Shown: positions 17,673 through 25,348, numbered from the stretch's first letter. The stretch: DNA of 64,000 nucleotides from CAZAFC01 sp964484675 (GCA_964484675.1 CAZAFC010000001.1:1-64000), one strand, 5' to 3'. Made by a program: numbers and translations. The notes: generated by a model not told the origin, from the letters alone.

Positions 17673-17688
17673 GATTCGAACCCAAGAA
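17673..17688 (-). pseudogene. tRNA T-arm-like remnant
   Basis: On the minus strand TTGGGTTCGAATCCAA has the form of a tRNA T-stem and loop with a four-pair stem, about 120 bases downstream of tRNA-Val and beyond its terminator. The bases around it do not fold into a tRNA. It may be a leftover attachment site or a decayed tRNA. Confidence 0.35.
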
Positions 17689-17741
17689 CAGAGAACGAAA
17701 CGGCGTGCTCACTACAGCACTTGGTGTACCGACGAACACAA

Positions 17742-17771
17742 AGAGGCCGTCACATTGCTGTGACGGCCTCT
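17742..17771 (-). terminator. tRNA-Val terminator
   Basis: AGAGGCCGTCAC and GTGACGGCCTCT form a perfect 12-bp stem with a six-base loop, followed on the minus strand by TTTGTGTT. It lies about 40 bases past the tRNA CCA end. Confidence 0.85.
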
Positions 17772-17808
17772 GTTATTTTGCGGATGAAACATGAAAATGT
17801 TTCATGTT

Positions 17809-17885
17809 TGGTGGGTGATGAGGGACTCGAACCCCCGACCCTCTCGGTGTAAACGAGATGCTCTAGCCAACTGAGCTAATCACCC
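17809..17885 (-). tRNA. tRNA-Val(TAC)
   Basis: A complete cloverleaf on the minus strand: acceptor GGGTGAT/ATCACCC, D-arm GCTC..GAGC, anticodon stem TCTCG/CGAGA around TTTACAC (anticodon TAC, valine), T-arm GGGGGTTCGAGTCCC and an encoded CCA. Confidence 0.96.
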
Positions 17886-18023
17886 GATAAAATCGTCGGC
17901 GCTCATGCGCCGCTTAAAGCCTATTATAGCCGAAAAAGCGCTGTTGTCGAGAGCAAAAGCGCCAGACGCACCGCCGGAATTGTCGCGCGCTCGATTCGCA
18001 TGTCTCGATCGGCACGTTTTCAA

Positions 18024-18053
18024 TTGAACAAACGCCCCGCGCCGAGGTACACT
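18024..18053 (+). promoter_or_regulatory. Promoter of a leaderless gene
   Basis: TTGAAC (18024-18029), an 18-base spacer and TACACT (18048-18053). The ATG starts six bases after the -10, so transcription should begin at or next to the A of ATG. Confidence 0.7.
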
Positions 18054-18059
18054 AGCATC

Positions 18060-18776
18060 ATGCAACTCGACAAAGTCAAGCGCCTGTTGGCCCTGTACGA
18101 GCAAGGTCTGATTCCGACGCTCCACAAGCACGAGGTGAATCCTGGCCTGCCGCTTGCCAGCCGCGAGAATTATCTGTACTTCACACTGCCAGTGTGTATT
18201 AATTTTCAGCGCAGCTCACCCGCCATGTGGGCCAGCGCACTTGCGACGTACGAGGATGCCGCCACGCAGTATGTATTCTTCCCCGAGGAACTGGCCGCGC
18301 GTCCGATGGAGCAGATTCGTGCCGACCTTACCAAGCACAAGCTGGCGCTGCAGCCCAACAAACACGTGCTCATCTGGACGACCATTGCGGCGACGCTGCA
18401 CGAGTTTTATGAAGACGATCCGCGGGCGATACTTGCCGAAGCCGACAGCGACGCGGGCCAGCTGATCCGCCTGCTGCAAACCACGCACAAGCAGCGTTTT
18501 CCGTACTTAAGCGGGCCTAAGCTGTCGAATTATTGGCCGTATATTTTGTCGCACTACACCGACGCGCAATTCCAGAACGCTCATGAAATCTCGATCATTC
18601 CCGATACGCACGTCATCCAAAGCAGCGAGCAGCTCGGCTTGACTGAGGCGGGTGCCACGCCGTTGCAAGTCGAAGCCGCGTGGCGCGAGCTACTGAGTGG
18701 CAGCGGTATCAGCCCGTCGCAGGTTCATCCGGTTTTGTGGCATTGGAGCCGCAACAAATTCCAGCCGGAAGTCTAA
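18060..18776 (+). CDS. Hypothetical protein, leaderless
   Basis: A 238-residue soluble protein. It has a helical N-terminus (KVKRLLALYEQGL), a central aromatic region and a C-terminal SEQLGL..VEAAWRELL helix followed by VLWHWSRNKF. A distant resemblance to HhH-GPD DNA-glycosylase-type proteins is possible, but I see no catalytic signature and do not assign one. The open frame extends upstream to 18000, but the -10 TACACT six bases before 18060 decides this start. Confidence 0.7.
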   Translation: MQLDKVKRLLALYEQGLIPTLHKHEVNPGLPLASRENYLYFTLPVCINFQRSSPAMWASALATYEDAATQYVFFPEELAARPMEQIRADLTKHKLALQPNKHVLIWTTIAATLHEFYEDDPRAILAEADSDAGQLIRLLQTTHKQRFPYLSGPKLSNYWPYILSHYTDAQFQNAHEISIIPDTHVIQSSEQLGLTEAGATPLQVEAAWRELLSGSGISPSQVHPVLWHWSRNKFQPEV

Positions 18777-18840
18777 ATCTCAGCCCGACCAAGCTGCGCG
18801 CAGGCCACGGACCTAAAGCTCCTCAAAACCGCGCGGATAT

Positions 18841-18869
18841 TTGACAAGGCCCGCGCGAGCAGATTAAAT
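18841..18869 (+). promoter_or_regulatory. Sigma-70 promoter, leaderless
   Basis: A perfect -35 TTGACA (18841-18846), a 17-base spacer and TTAAAT (18864-18869), six bases before the ATG at 18876. This is the best -35/-10 pair among the leaderless promoters. Confidence 0.8.
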
Positions 18870-18875
18870 ACAAGC

Positions 18876-19280
18876 ATGAATCCAGACCCACCACGCGGCA
18901 TTGTGGACGCGCCAGCACCACAAGCCGTCACGCCGCAATATGAGTATGTCGGCCCAGAGGTGCAGATCGGCGCCGGTCGCCTAGGCGTCAAGCCACTCGC
19001 GCAGCACGGCACGATAATTATCAACGCAGGCCAGTTGTGGCTGCTCGGCAGCCAAGAACAAGTCATCGCACAAGCGCCGCTGGCCGAATGCACCGTTACC
19101 AAAGGCCCCTGGTTTACATTTGGACAGCTTGCATGGCTGACGGTACGCGGCGAACGCTACTCGATCGCCGTCGGTCACGGCAAAACGCTCGGCCACAAAG
19201 CCCGCAAAGGCGTTTTCGTCACCCGTGCATACACCAAGGCATTTCTCGAAGCTTTTGCTCGACTCAGCGGCAAAGCTTAG
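18876..19280 (+). CDS. Small beta-rich protein, possibly PH-like
   Basis: A 134-residue protein with a proline-rich N-terminus and alternating beta-strand patterns (GTIIINAGQLWLLGSQEQVIAQAPLAECTV, LTVRGERYSIAVG), ending in a helix (AYTKAFLEAFARL). The layout recalls bacterial PH/GRAM-like domains, an inference from strand pattern only. The ATG is six bases after the -10 with no ribosome-binding site. Confidence 0.6.
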   Translation: MNPDPPRGIVDAPAPQAVTPQYEYVGPEVQIGAGRLGVKPLAQHGTIIINAGQLWLLGSQEQVIAQAPLAECTVTKGPWFTFGQLAWLTVRGERYSIAVGHGKTLGHKARKGVFVTRAYTKAFLEAFARLSGKA

Positions 19281-19350
19281 CCACCTTCAAGCCGCTTGCG
19301 TACAGGCATATCTTTGGCGCCTCTAGGCTGCTCCGCTACAGACGCTCGAG

Positions 19351-20055
19351 TCAGGCCGGCTGGCCGACATATTCAACTCGCAGCCGCAGGTCATCCGGCG
19401 TGCCGTCGGCCACAATCAGCGTTGTTGAGCACGGAGTAATGGCCTCCGTCTTGAGCATCCGATCGTTGAGCTCGAGTGGGTCAAGCTGATGCGGATCAAT
19501 GGCGCGGTGCGGCATCATTCTGACGGCAGCCACCAGACCCTTGATGGCGCTGTGGTGGCCGACGACAAACACTTTTTGCGACGGCGCAGATTCGGCACGA
19601 AGCGAGGCCATAAAGTTGAGCTCGCATTGAACGACTTCATTCAATGATTGTCCGCCGATGCCCTCGGCGTTGACTCCCGGATGTCGCACATTGGCGCCCT
19701 CTGCCGCATAGCGGGCCAGCATCTCGGGAGTATACACCTCTGTTCTGAGGCGCCCTTCGCTTCCGCCGAGGCATTGCTCGTCGAGCCACGAATCCTGAAT
19801 AACGTCGAGCTGCCTTGGGAGAGTTAATCTTCCGAGCACCGTTTCTGCCGTCTGCAACGCACGCGTCAGCGACGACGAAAAAGCTCGCTCGGGCCGGTAT
19901 TTTCTTGTTTCGAGCCCTTGCCCGGCTCGATCTGCCTCTGCAAAACCTTCCGGAATCAGGCTCGCATAGGCCGCGCGGCCAGCAACGCGGTCGTGGTTTG
20001 GCGGCTGCATGTGCGACCCCGTCGCGTGCCGCATGAATAAAAATTCTGTAGACAT
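19351..20055 (-). CDS. Histidine phosphatase superfamily protein
   Basis: About 234 residues. The N-terminal LFMRHATGS carries the phospho-accepting His of the RHG motif (here RHAT), a central FSSSLTRALQTAETVLG gives the second Arg, and VVGHHSAIKGLVAA holds the C-terminal catalytic His. It is expected to hydrolyse phosphomonoesters; the substrate is unknown. TATAGT lies seven bases before the ATG at 20055, so I prefer that start to the ATG at 20091. Confidence 0.85.
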   Translation of the reverse strand: MSTEFLFMRHATGSHMQPPNHDRVAGRAAYASLIPEGFAEADRAGQGLETRKYRPERAFSSSLTRALQTAETVLGRLTLPRQLDVIQDSWLDEQCLGGSEGRLRTEVYTPEMLARYAAEGANVRHPGVNAEGIGGQSLNEVVQCELNFMASLRAESAPSQKVFVVGHHSAIKGLVAAVRMMPHRAIDPHQLDPLELNDRMLKTEAITPCSTTLIVADGTPDDLRLRVEYVGQPA

Positions 20056-20205
20056 TTTATGTACTATACAATGCGGGCCGCGAATTACCAATCAGCTTGT
20101 TCACTAATCGTGCGTGATTGGATCAAGCCAATCCCACTGAGGCATGGCAAAGCACCAAGTTGGCCGCGACCGCCCGCGTAACTCGCCGAAAGTTGATGCA
20201 TGGGA

Positions 20206-20211
20206 TACAAT
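20206..20211 (+). promoter_or_regulatory. -10 of the leaderless immunity-like gene
   Basis: TACAAT ends six bases before ATG 20218. The GGAG in between would lie outside the mRNA if transcription starts at the usual distance. Confidence 0.6.
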
Positions 20212-20217
20212 GGAGTA

Positions 20218-20763
20218 ATGCGCGAGAGATCGCCCCAAACACTCAGCGAAACTGATCGGCGGCTTGTGGCCGCTTGGGCTGCCGATTGTGTGGAGCGAGT
20301 GCTGGAATTATTTGAAGCTGAACTGCCCGGCGACGGCCGGCCCGGCGCGCTCATTGCCCGTACGCGCGCATTTGCTCGGGGAGAACTGAGCACTGCCGAG
20401 GGAATCCGCCGTCGATTCGCCGGTGGCGTTGCGGCCGGCGACGCAAAGACTCCCGCTGCAATCGCCGTTGCCCGAGCCGCTAGCCAAGGGGCGGCCATCT
20501 GCCACATGGGCGCGCACGCGCTTGGCGCCGCTGCATATGCCGCCAAGGCCGCTGGACTCGCAAGCTCAGACCAATCAGAAGTCGCCAGAGACGAGATTCG
20601 CTGGCAGCTCGGGCATATGTCGCCTGAGGTTCGAGCTGCCTTACGCACAATCCCGCCCGTTGGCGAAAATCGCTCAGGCCCACTCGGTCCCGGCATGGTT
20701 ACGAACCAGGTCGGCTCCATTATCCGCGAATTGCAAGCTGGCCTCGCCCAGACCGAGCGCTAA
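20218..20763 (+). CDS. Imm-5-like putative immunity protein
   Basis: A 181-residue all-helical protein. The sequence LVAAWAADCVERVLELFE, then DGRPGALIARTRAFARGE, AAIAVARAASQGAAICHMGAHALGAAAYAAKAA matches the layout of the Imm-5-like putative immunity family found mostly in Actinobacteria. Such proteins are thought to neutralise cognate toxins or sit alone as orphan immunity genes. No toxin gene is recognisable beside it. The ATG at 20218, in the leaderless position, is preferred to 20200. Confidence 0.75.
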   Translation: MRERSPQTLSETDRRLVAAWAADCVERVLELFEAELPGDGRPGALIARTRAFARGELSTAEGIRRRFAGGVAAGDAKTPAAIAVARAASQGAAICHMGAHALGAAAYAAKAAGLASSDQSEVARDEIRWQLGHMSPEVRAALRTIPPVGENRSGPLGPGMVTNQVGSIIRELQAGLAQTER

Positions 20764-20827
20764 GGATACGCCAACTACCGACCCAAGCAGTTACTGGTAG
20801 CGGCAAGGCTCTTCTTGTCTGGGCAAT

Positions 20828-21151
20828 TTATCGCAGTACGGCGAACACCATGACGCGCTGCATGAAATGCGTCTGGCTGCCGTCGAGCTTGCCGGTGCAG
20901 GTTATCAGGTTCAGTCCAGATCGCCCGGCTTGGATGGGAGTAAGCGCCGCCGCCATGTCGACATTATCCGCGTCGTACGTTTTGCTGGTCACGACGGCGT
21001 ATGTCAACACTTTGCCATCGCCTCGAGTGATACTAATTACATCTCCAGGCAGCAAGTTCTTAATCGCGTAAAAGACACCATGTTGGGTCGGGCCAGACAC
21101 ATGCCCGTCGATGAGAGTGTGACTAGGAATCTCGTTTATCCGGCTTTTCGC
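20828..21151 (-). pseudogene. Class F-like sortase fragment without N-terminus
   Basis: About 107 codons that read as the C-terminal half of a sortase. His lies in LIDGHVSGP, the central strand is NLLPGDVISITRGDGK, Cys is in LITCTGK, and a late Arg is in QRVMVFAV, so all three catalytic residues survive. Signal anchor and first strands are missing and there is no ATG: the frame opens directly after the TAG of the DUF397 gene, in the same frame. A GTG at 21100 would exclude the catalytic His. Best read as a remnant, or as expressed from an unusual start. Confidence 0.65.
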
Positions 21152-21490
21152 CTAAACCATATCATCAAACTCATGCTTTTTAAAGCCGTCTAAGACCGCT
21201 CCTATTTCTTCCCTAGTGAAGAATTCCCATGGACCGGTCGGGTCGGACCCATCTCGAAGGGCAACTATAAAAGTGCCTTCGCCCTCAATGCGAGCCAGCT
21301 GTACTCCCGCATTCGGGTTCTCTAACCCTTGCTCCTCACTAGATTTCCACTTAAGGCCATCTAGATCGGCCTGAGCTACAACTCGGCCTATTAACTTCCT
21401 CGCATTCTGGCGATTGCGAATTTCAGCTTTAGTGTATTTCGTTGGATCGTCCAGCGGTTCCTGGCTCGGTAAGGGGGTTGCTTCTGTCAT
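21152..21490 (-). CDS. DUF397 domain protein
   Basis: About 112 residues. The C-terminal 65 residues fit DUF397: LKWKSSEEQG, VQLARIEG, FIVALRDGSDPTGPWEFFTREEIGAVLDGFKKHEFDD. The usual family pattern is WxKSS...CVEVA...VRDSKDP...F...EW..F..G...GEFD. DUF397 is characteristic of Actinobacteria, often beside XRE regulators. The ATG at 21490 is seven bases after TATTAT, giving a leaderless start. The frame continues upstream to ATG 21670 and encodes a second, decayed DUF397-like unit (SWEFICGEYENLRVILDASRQHG), so a longer two-domain form is possible. Confidence 0.75.
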   Translation of the reverse strand: MTEATPLPSQEPLDDPTKYTKAEIRNRQNARKLIGRVVAQADLDGLKWKSSEEQGLENPNAGVQLARIEGEGTFIVALRDGSDPTGPWEFFTREEIGAVLDGFKKHEFDDMV

Positions 21491-21750
21491 TGTCTCCATA
21501 ATACCATGCTGCCTTGAGGCGTCCAGGATCACGCGCAAATTTTCATATTCGCCGCAAATAAATTCCCACGAACCTGCCACGCTATAATGCAGCACGTCGA
21601 CCTGTCGCGGAACACTATAGAACCTAGTTTGGTTTGATGTACGAAAGGCTACCTGATCTTGGATGGACATACTGCAACGGAAAAATAGATATCATTGAAC
21701 CCGAGATTGAAGAGGGCGATTATCATGAAACAAGCTAGTACGTCGCAGAC
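21491..21750. other. Region between DUF397 and ParB-like genes
   Basis: 260 A+T-richer bases. The minus strand carries the decayed DUF397-like extension (to 21670). The plus strand has TATAAT near 21583 and a 33-codon frame (21637-21738) with an acidic end (GKIDIIEPEIEEGDYHE). Neither is convincing as a separate gene. Confidence 0.4.
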
Positions 21751-22158
21751 TTACGCGGCCGAAACTTCGTCAAACAAAGGTTGGTACCGTGTAATGAGGT
21801 CCACGAATGTTACGATGCCTTCGGCGGCAACTTTTCGTCGTTCATCTAAGACGGAGTCATACTTAGCGGCAAGCTCTTCGTTGCGAGTAATATTCGCTTC
21901 GGTCGTTGGCGGCAATCCGTCAGTAGATGACTCTGCAACAATTACTTCAACCTCTTCGCCGCGGTATTGGCGAGCCGCTATGAGGTTATGTCCGTCAATG
22001 GCGACTAAATTTCCTTCATCGTCTTTTCGCACGAGCGGAGTTGGCGGCAAATCTTCAGTATTGCCGTCACGAAGACAAGAGAAGATAAACTTTACGGTGC
22101 GTTCTTTTAGGAAATCTTGTGATGGGGCGATCTTTTCAGGTGATATAGATATAAGCAT
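21751..22158 (-). CDS. Small ParB-like N-terminal domain protein, leaderless
   Basis: A 135-residue protein. PPTPLVRKDDEGNLVAIDGHNLIAARQYRGEEVEVIVAE resembles the ParB/Srx-like fold (the ...DGHHRLxAA motif). ParB-like domains bind CTP or act as nucleases; no HTH follows, so it is not a partition protein. TATAAT (22165-22170), as an extended TGA-TATAAT, ends six bases before the ATG. It sits directly behind tRNA-Leu(GAG) and its terminator. Confidence 0.6.
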   Translation of the reverse strand: MLISISPEKIAPSQDFLKERTVKFIFSCLRDGNTEDLPPTPLVRKDDEGNLVAIDGHNLIAARQYRGEEVEVIVAESSTDGLPPTTEANITRNEELAAKYDSVLDERRKVAAEGIVTFVDLITRYQPLFDEVSAA

Positions 22159-22164
22159 AGAGCA

Positions 22165-22173
22165 ATTATATCA
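22165..22173 (-). promoter_or_regulatory. Extended -10 promoter, leaderless
   Basis: TGA-TATAAT on the minus strand, six bases before the ATG of the ParB-like gene. It directly follows the tRNA T-arm remnant at 22179-22194. Confidence 0.75.
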
Positions 22174-22178
22174 GGGAT

Positions 22179-22194
22179 CGAGAGGACTTGAACC
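22179..22194 (-). repeat. 16-bp copy of the tRNA-Leu T-arm
   Basis: CGAGAGGACTTGAACC here is identical to 22280-22295 inside tRNA-Leu(GAG), in the same orientation, 101 bases apart. Duplicated tRNA 3' segments are typical attachment-site footprints. Confidence 0.85.
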
Positions 22195-22219
22195 AATGTA
22201 TCAGATACGAAATTTAGAT

Positions 22220-22258
22220 CAAACAAAAGTGCCCCGGATGTGAAGCACTTTCGTATCT
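22220..22258 (-). terminator. Terminator repeat, copy A
   Basis: On the minus strand, AGATACGAAAGTGC ... GGGGCACTTTTG forms a 7-bp stem (AAAGTGC/GCACTTT) with a T-rich tail. An outer 10-bp inverted repeat (AGATACGAAA at 22203-22212 on the plus strand, and 22249-22258) flanks it. It belongs to a family with copies at 27492 and 28583. Confidence 0.75.
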
Positions 22259-22270
22259 ATAATTCTATCT

Positions 22271-22357
22271 TGGTGCGGACGAGAGGACTTGAACCTCCAC
22301 AGCCTTGCGGCCACTACCACCTCAAAGTAGCGCGTCTACCAATTCCGCCACGTCCGC
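22271..22357 (-). tRNA. tRNA-Leu(GAG)
   Basis: A class II tRNA on the minus strand: acceptor GCGGACG/CGTCCGC, D-arm GGCGGAATTGGTAGACGC, anticodon stem CTACT/GGTAG around TTGAGGT (anticodon GAG), a long variable arm (GGCCGCAAGGCT), T-arm GGAGGTTCAAGTCCTCT and an encoded CCA. Confidence 0.96.
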
Positions 22358-22649
22358 ATGAGATAACCCATGTATGATACGATTTTTTGGCGGAAAACTC
22401 AAGCGATTCTTATCCTAATGTAGCGGAGAAAAACCGGCAACATACATTACGAGGACAAAATAATCGGGACAAGAGCGGCTATGTTTATGATTTTGAACTA
22501 CATCAAACAGATTCCCCAGCTTTTATGGAACTGTATGCTACAGAGAGATTCCTGTCAGACTCAAAATCGGTAGCTCACATTAGGTCGATTTGCGTGCGCC
22601 GCAAGACTGCAATGGCCGCAAAAAATAGGCAGCTTTGGAGCCGCCGGCG
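22358..22649. other. Intergenic region, no gene seen
   Basis: 292 bases upstream of tRNA-Leu(GAG). TATCAT near 22370 on the minus strand is a possible tRNA promoter. An 88-codon plus-strand frame from 22387 lacks a ribosome-binding site and gene-like composition. Confidence 0.4.
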
Positions 22650-23498
22650 CTAGGCCGTGTGCTGGCGCATGAAGGCTAGGTCTTGATCGATGAGCTGCTG
22701 CCAGGAAGTGATCTCGCCGGCAGCCAGCTGATTGTAGACCTGCTCGGAGTAGGCGCGCACTTCGGCCTCATGCGTGGCAAGCACGGCGCGGGCAGCTGGC
22801 AGCGGGTATTGGTGTGTATCGAGCAGCTTGATCTGATCACCCTGGAAACCAGCTATCTTCGGGATGTCAAATTCTGGCTCGTCGTGCGGGTTCACGCCTT
22901 GGATTTCGCGCCACAATTGGTGGCCCATGTAGGGCCCGATTGGCGCGTAAAGCACGCCCAGATCGCCCGACGCAACACTGTATGCAACCTGCTGCGCCTC
23001 CTTGGATGGATACTCCATGGTGGTGGCCTTTTGGCCGACAAGCCGGCCGCTTTCAAATGTCGGCTCCGTGCCGATAATCGCTAAGCTGCCGATCGTAGCA
23101 GTTGCTTCAGAAAAACCTGCGCGTCGCAACTTTTCGGCAAGCCACGCAGCGCTTTCGGCCTCATCAATGCCGCGCCCCTTTCGCTGCACAAGGTCGTGCG
23201 CGTTGCCCGCTGCTTTAGTAAGCCGTACAACCGCGGGTGAAAAACCGCTCGCCTCTGCCACACCTCCACCGTCCCTACCAACTTGCCGGCCGTGGTAGCC
23301 ATTGTGATATGCCATATCGCTGGCAGGCAACGCGCCGCCAGCAAAATTCGGGTAGCCATCGCTGTAGCGTGTGTCAACTATTTCGAGCGCAGCGCAGCCG
23401 ATGGCTCCCAAGGCACCTGCTTGCTCTTCTGAAAATCGAAATGGCAAGATCAATCCATGCTCTTTCGATTCCCCATTTCCTACCAAATGTTCAGTCAT
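22650..23498 (-). CDS. HD-domain phosphohydrolase-like protein
   Basis: A 282-residue protein whose N-terminal half carries His65 and His69 (AYHNGYHGRQV) and the HD pair His101-Asp102 (GNAHDLVQRKGRG), followed by DEAESAAWLAEKL. This is the spacing of HD-superfamily metal phosphohydrolases, which often act on nucleotides. The C-terminal half is helical. AGGAGTG lies ten bases before the ATG at 23498 and GATAAT is just upstream. The open frame continues far upstream, but that part is antisense to the TrmB gene and is not gene-like. It is divergent from the TrmB-type regulator. Confidence 0.75.
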   Translation of the reverse strand: MTEHLVGNGESKEHGLILPFRFSEEQAGALGAIGCAALEIVDTRYSDGYPNFAGGALPASDMAYHNGYHGRQVGRDGGGVAEASGFSPAVVRLTKAAGNAHDLVQRKGRGIDEAESAAWLAEKLRRAGFSEATATIGSLAIIGTEPTFESGRLVGQKATTMEYPSKEAQQVAYSVASGDLGVLYAPIGPYMGHQLWREIQGVNPHDEPEFDIPKIAGFQGDQIKLLDTHQYPLPAARAVLATHEAEVRAYSEQVYNQLAAGEITSWQQLIDQDLAFMRQHTA

Positions 23499-23597
23499 CT
23501 TCTCACTCCTGTGCATTATCTTAAATGTCGCGACGTTCACTAGAGTATCAAGCAACTGAACATCTGAATATCTGTTGCGCAGAAAGTGCACAACTGA

Positions 23598-23603
23598 TAC
23601 AAA
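23598..23603 (+). promoter_or_regulatory. -10 of the leaderless TrmB-type gene
   Basis: TACAAA ends six bases before ATG 23610; no ribosome-binding site lies between. Confidence 0.6.
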
Positions 23604-23609
23604 TAGCCT

Positions 23610-24425
23610 ATGCCGCTCGACACAAAAATCATCCGCGCTTACTTTGCCAAGCTTGGCCTCGAAGCGGAAATCGCCGACATCTACGCCGCGCTGCACACCT
23701 TTGGGCCGCAGCAAATTTCCGAGCTGGCGCGCCGTTCCGGAGTTGAGCGAACGCGCATTTATCGGCTCATCGACGCGCTCAAAGCCAGCGGTCTTGTTGA
23801 GATTGAAACGCACAACAAGTATAGCGTGTTTCGCGCCAGCCCGATCGGCAATCTGCAAATTCTGATCAGCAAAAAAGAGCAAGAAGTGCACGAGCTGCAG
23901 TCCGGGTTGGACGAGCTGCGGCTCGCGTTCGATCAATCGTCGCTCGTGTCGGCGACGACGCGCGTACAATTGTTTGAGGGGATTGACGGCATCAAGCAGA
24001 TGTTGTGGAATCAGACAAAAAGCCGCGGCGAAAATATGTCGATTCTCTACGAAAACATTCAGAGCCGCACTAAGCTGGCGTTTTTTGAGCGCTGGGCGCG
24101 GGCGTGCAACGAAGCCAACCTCACATTTCGCAGCATAGTCAGTGATCATTTTATTGAGTCGCAGCGCGATTGGTATGGCGGGCATAACAACGAGCGACTC
24201 GCGTCATGGCGCGCCCGCTACGTCGCCGCGACAACGTTTCCTATCCGGCATTCGACGGTGATTTATGACAACGTGACGGCTCATTATAATTGGAAGAACG
24301 GCGAAGTCTTTGGCCTGGAAATTACCAATCAGGAGATTGCTGATTCGCAGCGTGCTTTTTTTGAAATGCTGTGGCAGCAAGGTGTCGACATGCATGACCT
24401 GAAAGATCTCGGCGCTGGCGCGTAG
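23610..24425 (+). CDS. TrmB family transcriptional regulator
   Basis: A 271-residue protein with an N-terminal winged helix (about 8-70: LGLEAEIADIYAALHTFGPQQISELARRSGVERTRIYRLIDALKASGLVEIE), a short coiled-coil linker (KKEQEVHELQSGLDELRLAF) and a C-terminal effector-like domain (about 105-260) as in TrmB/PLD-like regulators of CPR bacteria. It probably represses or activates in response to a small molecule and is divergent from the HD-domain gene. The start is leaderless. Confidence 0.8.
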   Translation: MPLDTKIIRAYFAKLGLEAEIADIYAALHTFGPQQISELARRSGVERTRIYRLIDALKASGLVEIETHNKYSVFRASPIGNLQILISKKEQEVHELQSGLDELRLAFDQSSLVSATTRVQLFEGIDGIKQMLWNQTKSRGENMSILYENIQSRTKLAFFERWARACNEANLTFRSIVSDHFIESQRDWYGGHNNERLASWRARYVAATTFPIRHSTVIYDNVTAHYNWKNGEVFGLEITNQEIADSQRAFFEMLWQQGVDMHDLKDLGAGA

Positions 24426-24475
24426 TCGTGCGCCGAGTATAACCCATATTTGCAATACCTGCACCCTTATGGCAA

Positions 24476-24481
24476 TATACT
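24476..24481 (+). promoter_or_regulatory. TATACT -10 for cold-shock-like gene
   Basis: A TATACT about 80 bases before the ATG of the cold-shock-like gene, leaving a leader that holds AGGGGG in its Shine-Dalgarno position. Confidence 0.45.
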
Positions 24482-24562
24482 GGTGTGTTCAGTCGTTGAA
24501 CATGCTCCATTTCGTCTCGTCGCCCGCTTTGTCCGGCGACCTGTCAGTAGTAGGGGGTTCGT

Positions 24563-25279
24563 ATGAAGGAGCTCAGCCTTTGTCTGGCGCAAATCCGTTG
24601 GTTCGACACGAAAAGAGGATTCGGTTTCGCGGACATCATCGAAAGCTCACCACCCATCGACCCGCCACACCAAACGATTTTCTTCCACGCCACCGGCCAC
24701 CGGCTCGCAGTCGGCGCGGACTGGCAAAGCGTGTGTTTTTCGGGTCTCACGAAAGATCCGAAAAACCTGCTGTTTGATCCACCCCTTGATCTGACTCCTG
24801 GGGCAGAGATCATTGCCGTGGCGGGCCCGGATGATCGCGGCTTCAAGGCCATCCAGTGGGGGCAGCTGGCAGCCGTTCCGGCACTCAGGGCTACCTTCGC
24901 GCAAGGGTGGGGGCCGCAAGATTCTCCCGCAGAAGTCAAGATCGTGATGCTCAGGGCATCGAGCACGCGCAAACGCTCTACTCCGCCCCTGGTCAGCGGG
25001 GAGCTGGATAGCCTTGACGTAACCGACGAGGGTGACTTCCACCTGAGCCTTACCCGCTTCTGGCAGGTTTCCACTCCGCTGAGCCTAAACTTCAGGCTCT
25101 GGCCTGATCAGCGGGCCAGGTTCATCTGTCCGGCAGCCAATATCCGGCCCGTACCGCGTTCTGCGAACGCCACTACCTGGCGCATCATGGTTAAGCCACC
25201 AAGCGCGCCGCCGCTCACCCAGGACATCGCGTGCATCATCATCAAGCCGTTGGTCGAGCGCGCCGCCCCAGAGGCATAA
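24563..25279 (+). CDS. Cold-shock-like N-terminal domain protein
   Basis: A 238-residue protein. Residues about 8-60 (IRWFDTKRGFGFADI ... TIFFHATG) match the start of a cold-shock domain with the RNP1-type KRGFGFA; the RNP2-like IFFHA is also present. The remaining 170 residues are beta-rich and unrecognised. A nucleic-acid-binding role is inferred from the domain. The ATG has AGGGGG seven bases upstream. A hairpin at 25297-25348 ends the gene. Confidence 0.65.
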   Translation: MKELSLCLAQIRWFDTKRGFGFADIIESSPPIDPPHQTIFFHATGHRLAVGADWQSVCFSGLTKDPKNLLFDPPLDLTPGAEIIAVAGPDDRGFKAIQWGQLAAVPALRATFAQGWGPQDSPAEVKIVMLRASSTRKRSTPPLVSGELDSLDVTDEGDFHLSLTRFWQVSTPLSLNFRLWPDQRARFICPAANIRPVPRSANATTWRIMVKPPSAPPLTQDIACIIIKPLVERAAPEA

Positions 25280-25296
25280 GAACAGACGGAGCGCCC

Positions 25297-25348
25297 GCGG
25301 CGCGCTGTGATACTTGATGCGAACTTTGCATCATATCGAGCGCGCCGC
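25297..25348 (+). terminator. Terminator of cold-shock-like gene
   Basis: GCGGCGCGCT (25297-25306) pairs perfectly with 25339-25348. A nested GATGC/GCATC stem fills the loop and GGCTATTTTTAG follows. Confidence 0.75.

Noticed and set aside
21101..21154. Recoding of TAG as an explanation for the DUF397-sortase frame
   Set aside because: TAG is used as an ordinary stop in other genes here (for example the small membrane peptide and the HTH gene), so lineage-wide reassignment is unlikely.
21637..21738. 33-codon acidic ORF with upstream TATAAT
   Set aside because: The -10 lies about 50 bases away, with no ribosome-binding site and no recognisable family; probably chance.
23499..24185. N-terminal extension of the HD-domain gene
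   Set aside because: The extra 229 codons are antisense to the TrmB regulator; a good ribosome-binding site supports ATG 23498.
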